A stretch of DNA of 64,000 bases from Hemicordylus capensis (lineage: Eukaryota; Chordata; Lepidosauria; Squamata; Cordylidae): positions 144,766,857 through 144,830,856 of the forward strand of contig NC_069657.1 of the NCBI RefSeq assembly GCF_027244095.1, written 5' to 3'. A program made the position numbers and the translations under genes. Below, piece by piece: positions 22,648-33,144 of the stretch; position 1 is the first letter of the stretch; each line of letters starts with the position of its first letter. The notes beneath the pieces are model-generated. The model was not told where the DNA came from. It saw only the letters and a program-made list of their open reading frames with translations, and searched no databases.

Positions 22648-23640
22648 ATGGGTCCAAAGAAGGCCAAGGCTAAGTCTGGCGGGAAGCGGGTTCGTCCTCC
22701 CCCACGCCCTGCGCCGGTTTCTGATTCTTCTGATGAGGATTGTGACATGGGTACCGTGCGGGCACTTATAGCACGCTTGGAAGCACTCGAAAAGAAAAAG
22801 CAGGGTGGGGCAGCAGCGGCAGAAAATGGCGGTCCCTCTGGTATTCCAGCTAGTTCCCGAAGCTTTACTAGGGGGGCAAAACGTGCTAAACTCATACAGT
22901 CCCTTTCATCCAGACTTGACGCTTTGGAATCGCATGAACCATGCCCTACAGCGCCAGCAGTGGACCTGACCTCGGATGGGGATGGTGCCCAGGCCACCTC
23001 TGAAACGTGCAGCAGAGACACGCATCCTTCGGCTCCACTTGGCCCTGGTGAGTCCTCGCACCACACCTGGCCCTGGGGGTTTTCCCCCTGGGCTCAGCCA
23101 TTTCACATGTATGGGTGGCACCCGGCCGCCGTTGCCTCCCCACCTCCTTACGGGGCATGCACACAGGTTTGGCAGGGAGCAGCACCTGCTGTGGGTACCA
23201 TGTCGCCCGCTGCCTCGGGTGCTGTGTTAGATGCTTCGGGGACACAGATTCCTTACCCGCCATGCGACACCTCTCTGCCGCTGGGTGATCACCTGTTGCC
23301 CGCGGTTAAAGAGCGCATTTGGCGCGGAGAATTTGTAGATATCTTTCACCTGCTCTTTCGAGAGCCTGAGCCGGCCCAAAAGGAGGGAGAGCACAAGAAG
23401 GATGAAGGGAAGTCCAAACGCAAGCCTGTGGAACATAACTGGGCTAACTGGTTGTCGGGTTACACGGTCTATATGGGGGTCGTGCTTCAGGTGCACACAT
23501 CCAGAGGACCTGCCATGGTTAAGTACATGGACATCATCCATAGGGGGTACATGGATTTTATGGGCAACGCCTGGGAGCGCTATGATCGCTCTTTTCGTTT
23601 GCGGGCCTCCCTTAACCCGGCTATTCCGTGGGACAGGTAG
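22648..23640 (+). other. Gag-like part of the Ngaro-like fossil
   Basis: This open region starts at an ATG at 22648 with a Lys-rich N-terminus (MGPKKAKAKSGGKRV), followed by a Ser/Asp-rich patch, an Ala/Leu helical stretch and a Pro-rich middle. The C-terminal third contains NWANWLSGYTVYMGV, which resembles the conserved block of DIRS/Ngaro Gag-like proteins. In the family this protein is thought to form the particle that packages element RNA. Confidence 0.6.
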
Positions 23641-23664
23641 CACCAGGAACTCTGGCTCCTAATT

Positions 23665-25563
23665 ATGACCCCCTCGAGGCCCATTCTGGGCGAACGGGCT
23701 GACAGTGGTAATCTGATTTCTAGAACTCCCGCAGCGCAGTCCTCAGGGCCTGCAGCTGCGCAGGGTGTTCAAAGTACCCTGCCGTGCTGGGCTTTCAATA
23801 CTAGTGGCAGCTGCAACAGGTCCCCTTGTAGGTTTAAGCATGAGTGCGGTTTCTGCGGTGGAAAACACACCAGCATTCATTGTCAGCGAGTCAGGGGCCC
23901 CCGGGCGGGTCCGAGAGAGCAGCAAAGCAGTAGCAGAAGGGGTGGAGGCACTGTACAAGGTGCCACCCCTGGAAAAGGGCCCTAGCCCGGTGAAGCTTCC
24001 GGTCTTAGAACGGCTCCTGCGGGACTACCCGCTTAGAGAGCAAGCACAGTATTTGAGCCAGGGGTTTACTTTTGGTTTTCGCATTCCCTACATTGGTTCG
24101 AGAGTTCACAGTATGTCCCCTAACCTTAAGTCCGTGGAGGGGATGGAAGCGGTGGTGCTCCGCAAGATTAACAAGGAGGTAGCTTTGGGGCGGGTTCTAG
24201 GCCCTTTCCGGGACTTGCCCCTACCAGATCTGCGCATTTCGCCATTGGGGGTGGTGCCCAAGAAGGCACCAGGCGAATACCGCCTTATTCACCACCTCTC
24301 CTTCCCACATGGTTCCTCTGTTAATGATAGGATCCCAGACAGCCTGTGCTCTGTGAAGTACACGTCCTTTGACCAGGCTATCAGAGTAGTTCGTTCTTGT
24401 GGGAAGGGTGCCCTCCTTGCAAAATGCGACATTGAGTCTGCTTTCCGCCTCCTCCCGGTTCATCCTGGGGATTTTAATCTCTTAGGTTTCGCCTTTCAGG
24501 GGCAGTATTATATTGATCGGGCTTTGCCCATGGGCTGCTCGATTTCTTGTGCAGCCTTTGAGGCTTTTAGCTCCTTTCTTGAATGGGCCCTTCGGCGGGA
24601 GGCGGGTCTTGTTACCACGTCTCATTTTTAGACGATTTTCTCATGGTTGGCCGGCCTAGAACCAACCAATGCAGGCATCTGTTAGAGGTTTTTCAGCACC
24701 TTTGCGCAGACCTAGGTGTCCCATTGGCTCAGGAGAAGACCGAGGGTCCTTCAGCTATTCTCACCTTTTTGGGCATTGAACTTGATACCATTGTGGGCTG
24801 TTCCAGACTCCCCCAGACTAAGTTGGACACTTTGCGGGCCTTGTTGGCATTTTGCATCCAGGCACGCAAGGTCACCCTTAAGCAGCTTCAACAGATTATC
24901 GGGCATTTAAATTTTGCATGCCGGGTGGTGGTGCCCGGCCGGCCTTTCCTGCGCCGCCTATGCGACGCCGTTATAGGGGTCAGGTGCGGTCATCATAGGA
25001 TACGAGTCACTGCCCCCATGCGGGCTGACCTCCGTCTGTGGGCATCCTTTTTGGAATCATACAATGGGGTTTCTTTCTGGCGCGATTCACTCCTCTTGGA
25101 AGCAGATCTACAAGTTCAGTCCAACGCTGCTGGAGGTTCAGGCTTTGGCGTTTATTTCCGTGGCCGCTGGTGCGCCGAGCAGTGGCCGGCCGCTTGGGTA
25201 GCTAGTGGGGCCACCAGGGACTTGACATTCCTGGAATTTTCCCCCATAGTCGTGGCTATACATCTATGGGCAAATCTCTTTAGGAACCATACGGTGCGCT
25301 TTTGGTGTGACAACCAAGCCACTGTACAGGTGATCAATAGGCAGACTTCCAGGTCCCCCAGGGTGATGTCCCTAGTCAGAGCATTTGTCTTGGCCTGCCT
25401 GTCTAATAACATCCTTTTTCTGGCTTGCCATGTACCTGGCGTGCAGAACGGCCTGGCGGACGCGCTGTCTCGTTTTCAGGTTCAGCGCTTTCGCCAGCTG
25501 GCGCCAGAGGCGGAGAGCTTGCCCGACCAGATGCCGGCGTGGCTTTGGAGCCTTGGCGCCTAG
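23665..25563 (+). other. RT-RNase H part of the Ngaro-like fossil
   Basis: The N-terminal side has a zinc-binding cluster (CWAFNTSGSC ... CRFKHECGFC). The reverse transcriptase block includes PLGVVPKKAPGEYRLIHHLS and AKCDIESAFRLLPVHP, with the catalytic FLDD near 24628. The RNase H block includes FLEFSPIVVAIHLWA and WCDNQATV, ending with HVPGVQNGLADALSR. Together these copy element RNA into DNA and remove the RNA template. It is decayed, as noted for the whole element. Confidence 0.8.
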
Positions 25564-25569
25564 AAGCCC

Positions 25570-26448
25570 AGAGGGCGGTCTGGGCCTCCTTGGCCCCCAG
25601 CACACGGGCAGCTTACTCTAGGCAGTGCAGGGCCTTTCAGGATTTTAGGACTCAGGTAGGATTGGGCCAGGACTGCCCCCCCCCCCGCGGAGCAGCTGAT
25701 GCAGTTTTTGGTCCACCTTAAGGGTAAGGGTTTGTCTCCTGGGGCCATGGCGGGTTATTTAGCAGCTCTGGCTTTCCACGCTAAGGCACAGGGAATGTCC
25801 GATACAACCGGGGATTTCAGGGTAAGGAGGATGCTGGAAGGTTGGACACGGGAACACCCGGTCCCACTTGACAGTCGACGGCCCCTTCTTCCCGCTGCCA
25901 TACAGGGTGCGGTCGGGCAGTTCTCAGCGATCTGCCGGTCTCCATATGAGGCCTCTCTTTTTCACGCAGTCACTCTTGTTCTGTTCTTTGGTGCCTTTAG
26001 AGCCGGTGAATTGCTCCCCAGGGGTCATCGCAGCCCCGTACTCAAGGTGGTACAGTTTGGGGATGTCAGCTTGGGGCCGGATATAGCACAGCTGCGTCTT
26101 AGGTTTTCCAAGACCGACCAACGGGGCAGGGGACAGTGGGTGTCATTACACAGAGCCGACAATGCGCTCCTCTGCCCGGTACATGCTTTGGGTAGTTACA
26201 TGACCCGGCGGGGATCCGCTCCCAGATGCCTATTCGTACACGAAGACGGGCGCCCCCTTTCCCAGTACCAGTTCTGGACGGTGGCACGGCGCGCACTGAG
26301 TGCGGCCGGGGCAGATACTGCGCAGCTGTCTCTACACTCATTTCGCATTGGAGCTGCTTCAGCTGCCTCCCGGTTGGGTCTTTCGGGTGAGACCATTCAG
26401 CGCATTGGGCGTTGGCGGTCTGCCACATACAAAAGATACGTGCGATAG
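25570..26448 (+). other. Tyrosine recombinase part of the Ngaro-like fossil
   Basis: The SAM-like N-terminal part (STRAAYSRQCRAFQDF) precedes a catalytic part with FFGAFRAGELLP (first Arg), LSLHSFRIGAASAASRLG (H-x-x-R box) and RIGRWRSATYKRYVR ending with the nucleophilic Tyr. This recombinase is the integration enzyme that separates DIRS-order elements from integrase-bearing LTR elements. Confidence 0.85.
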
Positions 26449-26525
26449 AGCATTGGTGACGGCACTGACAGTTTTTTCTCTTTACAGGCCCTGAGCGACG
26501 GGCGGCGAGGGCTTGTGTACTCATT

Positions 26526-27092
26526 TTGGGCCACTCCATTGTTTTCTGGGCGCATAAGGCGGCTCGAGTGGCGCAGCCTGGAACGCAGCTGGGACTGGGT
26601 CAATGGGCAGACATCTCCTGGATTGGTCGCAGGGGCATGGTCATCGCCCAGTTTTTACCCATGCTGCAGGAATTTCTGGCAGTGAATCCGCCGCCTGACA
26701 TTTTGGTTCTTCACCTGGGGGAGAACGATTTGGGGTCCAAGTCAGGCTTGTCCATTTTCCATAGCTTGCGCAAGGACATTTTACTAGTCCTGGAATGGTG
26801 CCCGGGGATTCTCATTCTATGGTCGGCCATGCTCCAACGCAGAGTTTGGAGAGGCGCGAGGGACACTTACAGGGTGGAAAGGGCTAGGAGGAAGGTTAAC
26901 GCACAGATGGCACGTTTCGTAGCGGCCATCGGAGGGGGACCTATAGACCATCCCAGTATTCTTTTTTCTGAGCCTAGTTTGTTTAGGGGGGACGGTGTCC
27001 ACCTTTCGCCCAGTGGCACCAGTTCGTTTTTACGTGAGCTAGAGCAGGGATTGGCTGTTTATCTGCGCTCTTGGTGGGGTGGCTCGGGTTAA
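26526..27092 (+). other. SGNH-hydrolase part of the Ngaro-like fossil
   Basis: This open region of about 188 codons carries the SGNH blocks: GHSIVFWA at the start (nucleophile Ser in the block I position), LHLGENDLG (Gly and Asn blocks) and DGVHLSPSG (Asp-His block). SGNH proteins are esterases or lipases. Some Ngaro elements are known to carry one, with an unclear role in their cycle. The frame is continuous. It lies between the recombinase and the untranslated 3' end, so it belongs to the element and not to the host. Confidence 0.75.
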
Positions 27093-27579
27093 GCTAGGCT
27101 AACCCGTGCTGTGGCAGGTGCAGTACGGTTGGAAAATGATTTTAGGCTGGTGAACACCTTCGGGTAAGCGTTTGGCTATGGATTGAGAAGGGCATCTCCC
27201 TAGAGACTGCACGGCTCAGGGAGATCTGCCCTTGTTAACCTACCCTGGCAGGCTAAGCCCTTAGGAATCGCTGTACGGCTACCTTGGGGTGATGCTAGCC
27301 AAGGGCCCGGCATTAGGCTGGCTAGGATAGGCAGCCCTGGATTTGGGAACATTTAGGGTTGCCTGGAGCCAAGGTGTATCGCCCTATACCATAGGTTAGG
27401 CATGCCCTGGGGGCGCATGCCTATAGTTACGCACTGCCAAGAGGGAAGCCATCCCTGCTCTTCAAGTTCTTGTTAAAGTTAAATAAATTGTGGCCCAATT
27501 TTATACCAAAACCTTGTGTCTCGTGTCTTCTTGGGTGTCGGGCAATGAATAATTAAGGGTGGGAGTATTATTCTCTTGT

Positions 27580-29521
27580 TTACACAGTCAGACAGGTGTT
27601 ATTGACTGGTTTGTTTTATCCAGACATCGAGTCCTTCCCAAGGACCTGGGATGGCTGCATTTTATTGTCAATTGTTATAGATATCGTCGCAGAATATAGG
27701 CTGTTCCCAGTAAAGCTGCTTTTTGTAATTGGCTGATGGTGATTTCTGTGGCCCCTATGGTGTTGAGGTGCTCTTCAAGGTCTTTTGGAACTGCACCCAG
27801 GGCGCCAATTACCACTGGGATTATTTTGGCCTTTTTCTGCCACAGCCTTTCAATTTCAATTTGTAGATCTTTGTATTTGGTGATTTTTTCTATTTCTTTT
27901 TCGTCTATTCTGCTATCCCCTGGTATTGCTATGTCGATTATTTTGACTTGTTTTTCTTTCTTCTCGACTACAGTTATATCTGGTGTATTGTGTGGCAGAT
28001 GTTTGTCTGTTTGTAGTCAGAAGTCCCATGATATTTTTACATCTTCATTTTCTTCAACTTTTTCAATTTTATGGTCCCACCAATTCTTGGCTACAGGTAG
28101 CTTGATGTTCCAGTGTATCATCCCTGCTACCTTGTCATGCCTTTGTTTGTAGTCAGTCTTTGCGATCTTTTGACAACAGCTGATTAGGTGGTCCACGGTT
28201 TCATCTGCTTCTTTACAAAGGCAGCACTTGCTGTTTGTGGTGGATTTTTCGACTTTTGCTCTTATTGCATTTGTTCTTAGTGCCTGTTCTTGCGCAGCCA
28301 GTATTAAACTCTCTGTTTCTTTCTTCAAGTAACCATTCTTAAGCCATTGCCAGGTCTTGGTGATGTCTGATTTTCCACTTATATTGTGCAAATATTGACC
28401 ATGCTGTGGCTTCTTTTTCCATTTTTCTGCTCGGTTCTTGACTTGTTCTTTCTTGTAGGCCTGCTTTGTTTCATTGGTGTTGAATAGTTTCTCGTTCTTG
28501 ACCATTTTAAGTGCATCTTCTTCACTGTCCTTGATATATTCTTCAAGGCCTCTTTTCTCCTCCTCTACTGTTTGATGGACTTGCAGCATTCCTCTTCCAC
28601 CTGAGCTGCGAAGGAGGTAGAGCCTATCTACATCACTGCGGGGGTGCAGAGCATGATTGATGGTCATGATTTTCCTGGTCTTATGATCTAGCGTCTTTAG
28701 CTCTGCCTGGGTCCAGTCTATTATTCCTGCAGTGTATCTGATAACAGGTATAGCCCAGGTGTTTATGGCTTGTATGGTGTTCCCACCATTGAGTTTGGAC
28801 TTGAGGATTTTTCTAACTCTCCTGATGTATTCACTTCCCATTTTTCTTTTAACTTCAGTGTGTGCAATGTTATCAGCCTGGAGAATGCCCAAGTATTTGT
28901 AATGTTCTTTCTCTTCCAGGTTCTTGATCTTGCTTCCATTGGGCAGTTCTATTCCTTCTGTTTTTCTTATTTTCCCTCTGTTCATTATTAATGCAGCACA
29001 CTTGTCTAGTCCAAACTCCATTGCTATATCGCTACTGAATATACGGACAGTGTTTAGCAGTGATTCGATTTCTGACTGGGACTTTCCGTACAACTTCAGA
29101 TCATCCGTGTACAGCAGATGGTTGATTTTACTTGATGTTTTAGATGTTTGTTATCTGAGGCCTGTTTTGTTTAGTATTTGTGAAAGTGGGGTCATGGCAA
29201 TTACAAACAACAGAGGGGATAGTGAGTCCCCTTGGAAAATGGCTCTTCTAATGCTAACCTGTCCAAGTGTCTCGCCATTGATTGTTAACTGTGTACTCCA
29301 CATGCTCATGGCTTTTTAAATAAATATCTGACTGTTTTTGCTGACACCAGTTGTTTCTAAACTTTTTAGTATCCATGTGTAAGGCAATGAATCGAAGGCT
29401 TTCTTGTAGTCAATCCATGCAACACTTAGATTGTTTTTTCTTCTCTTGCAATTTTCTAAAATCATTTTTGTCAATCAGCAGCTGGTCTTTTGTGCCTCTG
29501 GTGTTCGGAGTATTATGTTGG

Positions 29522-29526
<5 letters not shown>
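27580..29526 (-). mobile_element. R4-clade LINE, longest copy (copy C)
   Basis: Read right to left: RT block with WIDYKKAFDS (about 29400), catalytic YTDD at 29112-29101, thumb region (HYKYLGILQADNIAH), conserved VDRLYLLRSSGGRGM, zinc finger CCLCKEADETVDHLISCC, start of the endonuclease, then 3' untranslated sequence ending at 27580. R4 elements encode one protein with RT and a restriction-like endonuclease. The 5' end is truncated at about 29526, where a SINE tail begins. A 358-codon frame (29093-28017) is intact. Other frame breaks, plus a small deletion near 28105 relative to copy B, make it inactive. Confidence 0.85.
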
Positions 29527-29575
<49 letters not shown>

Positions 29576-29736
29576 TTACATTTTATATTCCGCTCTTCCT
29601 GTGAAGTAGGTTAGGCTGAGAGAGAAATGACTGGCCCAGAGTCACCCAGCTAGTATAATGGCTGAATGGGGATTTGAACTCGGGTCTCTCCAGTCCTAGT
29701 CCAGCACTCTAACCACTACACCACGGTGGCTCTTCT
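29527..29736 (-). mobile_element. tRNA-derived SINE, Sauria-like
   Basis: On the minus strand the head reads GTGGTGTAGTGGTTAGAGTG (A-box region, near 29730) and GAGTTCAAATCCCC (B-box, near 29675). The squamate SINE body follows (GGGTGACTCTGGGCCAGTCA, CTCAGCCTAACCTAC), then an (ATT)n tail at 29527-29574. RNA polymerase III elements of this kind move using LINE proteins. It is full length or nearly so. Confidence 0.85.
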
Positions 29737-29835
29737 CAGTAGTATTCACTGCTGCCAAGTGCAGCGGAGCACAGGGGCGCCCCACTGATGAGGCACACCG
29801 GGAATATGACCTGTTGCCCTGTGGGCCAGTCCGAT

Positions 29836-30075
29836 CCTGGCCTGAGAGAGACTGAGCAGCAGCAGCAGCAGCTGCTGCTGCTGCTGCTGCTGCTTCTGCT
29901 GCTTCTGCTTCTGCTGCTGCTGCTACAACTTTGGTTTCCTTGCCTTGTGGTCTGGACTGGTGGTCTCCAGAGAGAGATTTGACTGACTTCTGCTTTCCCA
30001 ACGCACCTCTATTTTTTATTTAATTGCAATATTTTAAGTTTTTTTCCTAGCTGGCTATAGTGTGCTTAAATTTTG
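29836..30075 (+). repeat. CTG/CAG-rich dispersed repeat, inverse copy at 35950-36270
   Basis: An interrupted (CTG)n stretch at about 29858-29930 is followed by GGTCTCCAGAGAGA and a T-rich segment with CTAGCTGGCTATAGTGTGCTT. The same order of motifs occurs in reverse complement at about 36270 down to 35990. The family is not recognised. Confidence 0.55.
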
Positions 30076-30179
30076 TATGTGTGTGTCTAGTGAGTAAGTG
30101 TGTCGTGGGGCCCTAATCCTCCCTCCTGCTTGTTGCCCAGCCAGTTAGCCTTGCTTCAGGCCTCTGGTCCATTTTTCTG

Positions 30180-30692
30180 GCTCATTTTTTCTACATAACA
30201 AATCCCTCTGTAGAATCTATGTACCATCATGGAATCCAACACATGTAGATTCTCTGATGTCAATAGTTTTGGATTATCTCATGGCACATATATTCTACAT
30301 AGGGATTAATTATGTAGAATCTATTTGACATTAAAGAATCTGATCCCCATTATTCTTTATGGGAGAAGTATGAAAACTTTAAAAAATCTTTTTAAAATCA
30401 TTAAAAATTACCCCCTTTGACCAATTGCTTTGGTGCTTGGGTGGTAATTGGCAACCATGGGGGCCTACCACACACCCCACTTTGACACCCCTGGGTGCTA
30501 CCCATAGGGAATAATGGGCCAGTTCATCCCATTATTCCTTATGGAGAACTTTTTAGAATCGGTAATAAGAGGTTGTAATTTGAACCAAACCACAGGCTGG
30601 TTCTAACAGTTTGGAACCCACATCAGTAGAACTGCTTCCAAGTTCAGTTCTAATTAGAACTGAAACACAAAAACCAGTTTTGTGCACATCAC
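30180..30692. mobile_element. Diverged hAT-like fragment
   Basis: It contains CCCATAGGGAATAATGGG and TTGGGTGGTA-type words shared with the 14.5-15.7 kb element, and ends with TTTTGTGCACATCACTA (30676-30692), a decayed form of the GTGCACATCCCTA terminus. Two short near-palindromes around CATTATTCC lie at 30350 and 30530. No left end is resolved. Confidence 0.5.
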
Positions 30693-30921
30693 TATCCCCA
30701 TGTTCTGCAATGGTACCCTTTACTTGATTCCCATAATTCTTATTTGAGAACAACTGTGACAAGTAAAGCCTCCAACACTAAGTTCCTCCAATGGCTCTTG
30801 CTGAGGTTTAACTTTTCTTTCTTTTTAGAATTTGAGAATCATCCTTTTCCTGCTATACTTTCTTCTTTGTAAGCTGTTTTGAGAACCTTTCTGTTGACAG
30901 AAATTATATATTTAAAAATTC

Positions 30922-31425
30922 TCTAAGACGTACCCATGGCAAATCCCATGCTCTCGTGAGAGTTCACAAGCAGCTGTCAGTTAGCCACGGGTACAGGCAA
31001 GAAAAAGACAGTGGCAGTGGCAGCAGCTGGCAGGGAAAGAACAGTGGTGAATGGCTGCTGCCGCCACCAGCCAGAGAAAGCAGCTGGCAGCCGGCCGAGA
31101 AAACTACGGCGGCTGATGGGCAGTTGCGAGGGTGGCACACTCACTCTCTGGCCCGCCTGCCAGGTAAACTGAAGGATGGCCCGGCCTGCTGGGCAGAAGA
31201 AGGCAGCCATCCGGTGGGCAGGCAAGTGAAACTGGCTGGCGGGCAGCGGCCTCTCTTGCCCACGTGCCAGCCAAACTGAAGGATGACTTGGCCACCGGGA
31301 GAAGCAGTGGGGAGAAATGGGGCTGAGCGGGAGAACAAAATGGGGTGGGGGAGGATGAAATAGGGCTGGGGGAGGGAGAGACAGGGAGAACTGGAGGCAC
31401 AGATGCTCTGCATCAGGTCAGCTAG
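30922..31425 (+). mobile_element. Possible non-autonomous Helitron-like element, copy 1
   Basis: It starts TCTAAGACGTACCC and ends with a hairpin GATGCTCTGCATC near 31402, then CTAG at 31422-31425 followed by T. A TC start with a hairpin-CTRR end before T is the Helitron pattern. The 5' side (TCTAAGAC(G/A)TAC ... AATCCCATG ... GAGAGTTCA) matches the copy at 34613-35076. The interior is GC-rich with repeated GCAGCTGGCAG-like words. No replicase-helicase is present. Confidence 0.4.
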
Positions 31426-31439
31426 TTAATAATAATTCT

Positions 31440-31545
31440 GCTTCTATAATTTGTTTTAACTGTAAACTGCCCTGAACCATTTTGGAAGGGCGGTATAGAA
31501 ATTGAATGAATGAATGAATGAATGAATGAATGAATGAATGAATAT
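31440..31545 (+). repeat. LINE/SINE-type 3' tail with (GAAT)n
   Basis: GTAAACTGCCCTGAACC ... GGAAGGGCGGTATAGAAAT is the stem-type tail seen in L2/CR1-related repeats, followed by about 10 GAAT units. It sits just upstream of the OR duplication block. Confidence 0.65.
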
Positions 31546-31663
31546 AATAAAGTTGCACTGCAAACACATTAACTGTCTTCCCATTCTCAAGTTTATTGAA
31601 TTTGGTGGACAGATTATATTTAAAATGCAATCAGGTAACCATCCTGCTATAAACATACCTTCT

Positions 31664-31677
31664 TTATCCCATTACAG
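31664..31677 (+). promoter_or_regulatory. Splice acceptor before the third OR
   Basis: TTATCCCATTACAG ends 11 bases before the ATG and is identical to the acceptor of the 12204 gene. The about 50 bases around it are unchanged between the copies. Confidence 0.6.
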
Positions 31678-31688
31678 AGCAATAAACA

Positions 31689-32624
31689 ATGAAGCAAAAT
31701 CATAGCACTGTGACTGAATTTATCCTTGTGGGATTCATGGACGACCCAGAGCTTAAAGTTCCCCTCTTCATCTTATTCCTGGGAATCTATCTTACTACAA
31801 TGGTGGGGAACATTGGGATAATCATATTAACCAGGACTGATGCTCGACTTCAAACCCCCATGTATTTTTTCCTCAGAAACCTCTCTATTGTTGATATTGG
31901 CTATTCTACTGCCATTGCCCCCAAGCTGTTGAGCACCTTCATCGCAGAAAATGCAAGCATTTCCTTCACAGGATGCATGGTGCAATTTTTCTCTTTTGCT
32001 CTTTTTGTGACCACTGAAGGCAGCCTCTTGGCTGTGATGGCCTATGATCGCTTCACAGCCATCTGCCACCCCTTGCTCTATTTTGTTGTTATGTCTCAAA
32101 AGCTTTGCATCACTTTAGTAATGGTTGCATATGCCTGTGCCCTTGCAAGTTCAACTCTCCAGACTATTTTCATATTCCGTTTGAATTTCTGTAGTTCAAA
32201 TGTAATTGATCATTTTTTCTGTGATGTTCCTCCAATACTCAAGTTGTCCTGTTCAGATACCCATGTCACTCACACTGTGCATTTCATTTTGTCCACTACA
32301 ATAGCACTGACTACTTTTCTGATTGTCATGGCCTCCTACATTGCCATTGTTTTTGCTATCCTGCAGATGCACTCCACCCAGGGCAGGTACAAAGCCTTTT
32401 CTACTTGTGCCTCCCATCTGACTGCTGTCACCATCTTCTTTGGTACCATTTTCTTCATGTATATACGGCCTGGCTCTAGTGTCTCAACAGATCAGGACAA
32501 AATAGTTTCTGTGTTCTACACTCTTGTGATCTCCTTTCTCAACCCATTAATCTATAGCCTGAGAAATAAAGATGTGAAGGATGCTGTTAATAGGATACTA
32601 GATAGGATAAGATTTCTGAAGTAA
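31689..32624 (+). CDS. Olfactory receptor, class II type, intact (pair member 2)
   Basis: Odorant receptor of 311 codons with the same landmarks as the gene at 12204: NHS at residue 4, LQTPMY, C96 at TM3, MAYDRF, three ECL2 cysteines, KAFSTCASH and SFLNPLIY. Manual comparison finds 25 residue differences. These include F102S and C112S in TM3, R226Q and I227M at the end of TM5, and nearly all of residues 300-308. The TM3 and TM5-TM6 changes could alter ligand preference; the tail change could affect trafficking. Residues 113-202 are identical, as is the DNA there except near the edges. It lies about 18.5 kb from its twin because the Ngaro-like element, R4, SINE and other insertions separate them. 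Confidence 0.95.
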   Translation: MKQNHSTVTEFILVGFMDDPELKVPLFILFLGIYLTTMVGNIGIIILTRTDARLQTPMYFFLRNLSIVDIGYSTAIAPKLLSTFIAENASISFTGCMVQFFSFALFVTTEGSLLAVMAYDRFTAICHPLLYFVVMSQKLCITLVMVAYACALASSTLQTIFIFRLNFCSSNVIDHFFCDVPPILKLSCSDTHVTHTVHFILSTTIALTTFLIVMASYIAIVFAILQMHSTQGRYKAFSTCASHLTAVTIFFGTIFFMYIRPGSSVSTDQDKIVSVFYTLVISFLNPLIYSLRNKDVKDAVNRILDRIRFLK

Positions 32625-32885
32625 ACATAGCATGACTCATTCTACAATTTTTATTCTAAACAATAAGCAAAGTAACCAACAAATAACTGTACCTTATTTG
32701 TACATAAACCGTTATAGTACTAACTAAACTGTTTACTAGCTAGAAAGTGTTCTGCAGACCCATCCATGGTACCATGTACAAGTATTTTCCTTAGTGATGT
32801 ATAGGAAGGATAGTTCTTTCTGTTAAACTGCAACAAAATTTGAACATCTGTGTATCGTAACTGAGTACAAAATATTAACATCTGA

Positions 32886-33144
32886 AAGGTTGTGCTGGCT
32901 GCATCTGAGAAGATGCAGGGGATGATCCAATGGCCTTGACTCTGCTGGCCTATCTCCCCTGCCAGACTGTGGTGAGTTTTGATAACAGCTTTCCTCCCCA
33001 CTTCTTGCTGACCAGAAGAAAAGCCTATACATTGGCTTGTCTCAGTATTGCAGCCTGGCTGGATTTTCTGTTCCCTCCCTTTTGCATGCTGATCGCTAAC
33101 ATCTGCCTGCACTCATTGTACCATCTTGCCCCAGGTGCCTCTTG
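32886..33144. other. Non-coding DNA, nothing recognised
   Basis: A short spacer between the OR duplication block and an L2 LINE. Open frames here lack recognisable motifs. Confidence 0.4.

Larger units (their letters stand above)
21840..27578 (+). mobile_element. Ngaro-like (DIRS-order) tyrosine-recombinase retroelement, nearly whole fossil
   Basis: This block is strikingly GC-rich compared with its neighbours and about 5.7 kb long. In order it holds a Gag-like region, a CCCH-type zinc-binding segment, reverse transcriptase, RNase H, tyrosine recombinase and an SGNH hydrolase, then an untranslated end with AATAAA near 27481. This order, and the hydrolase in place of a methyltransferase, fit Ngaro more than DIRS1. 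Such elements integrate by tyrosine recombinase, usually carry split direct repeats and leave no target duplication; the split repeats were not resolved by eye. It looks nearly whole, with about two or three breaks, implying a fairly recent insertion. The right end abuts an R4 LINE tail; the left edge is approximate. Confidence 0.85.
31541..32885 (+). repeat. OR duplication block, copy B
   Basis: Partner of 12060-13340. Relative to copy A it carries about 40 extra bases downstream of the gene (near 32750-32795) and small indels. Gene and both flanks are co-linear. Confidence 0.9.

Noticed and set aside
26526-27092. Stand-alone host lipase/esterase gene (SGNH)
   Set aside because: It sits between the tyrosine recombinase and the 3' end of a Ngaro-like element with the same high GC content. 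Such hydrolases are known cargo of that group, and no introns or host promoter are evident.
29640-29736. tRNA gene on the minus strand
   Set aside because: A- and B-box-like sequences are present, but the region cannot form a full cloverleaf and continues into a SINE body with an (ATT)n tail.
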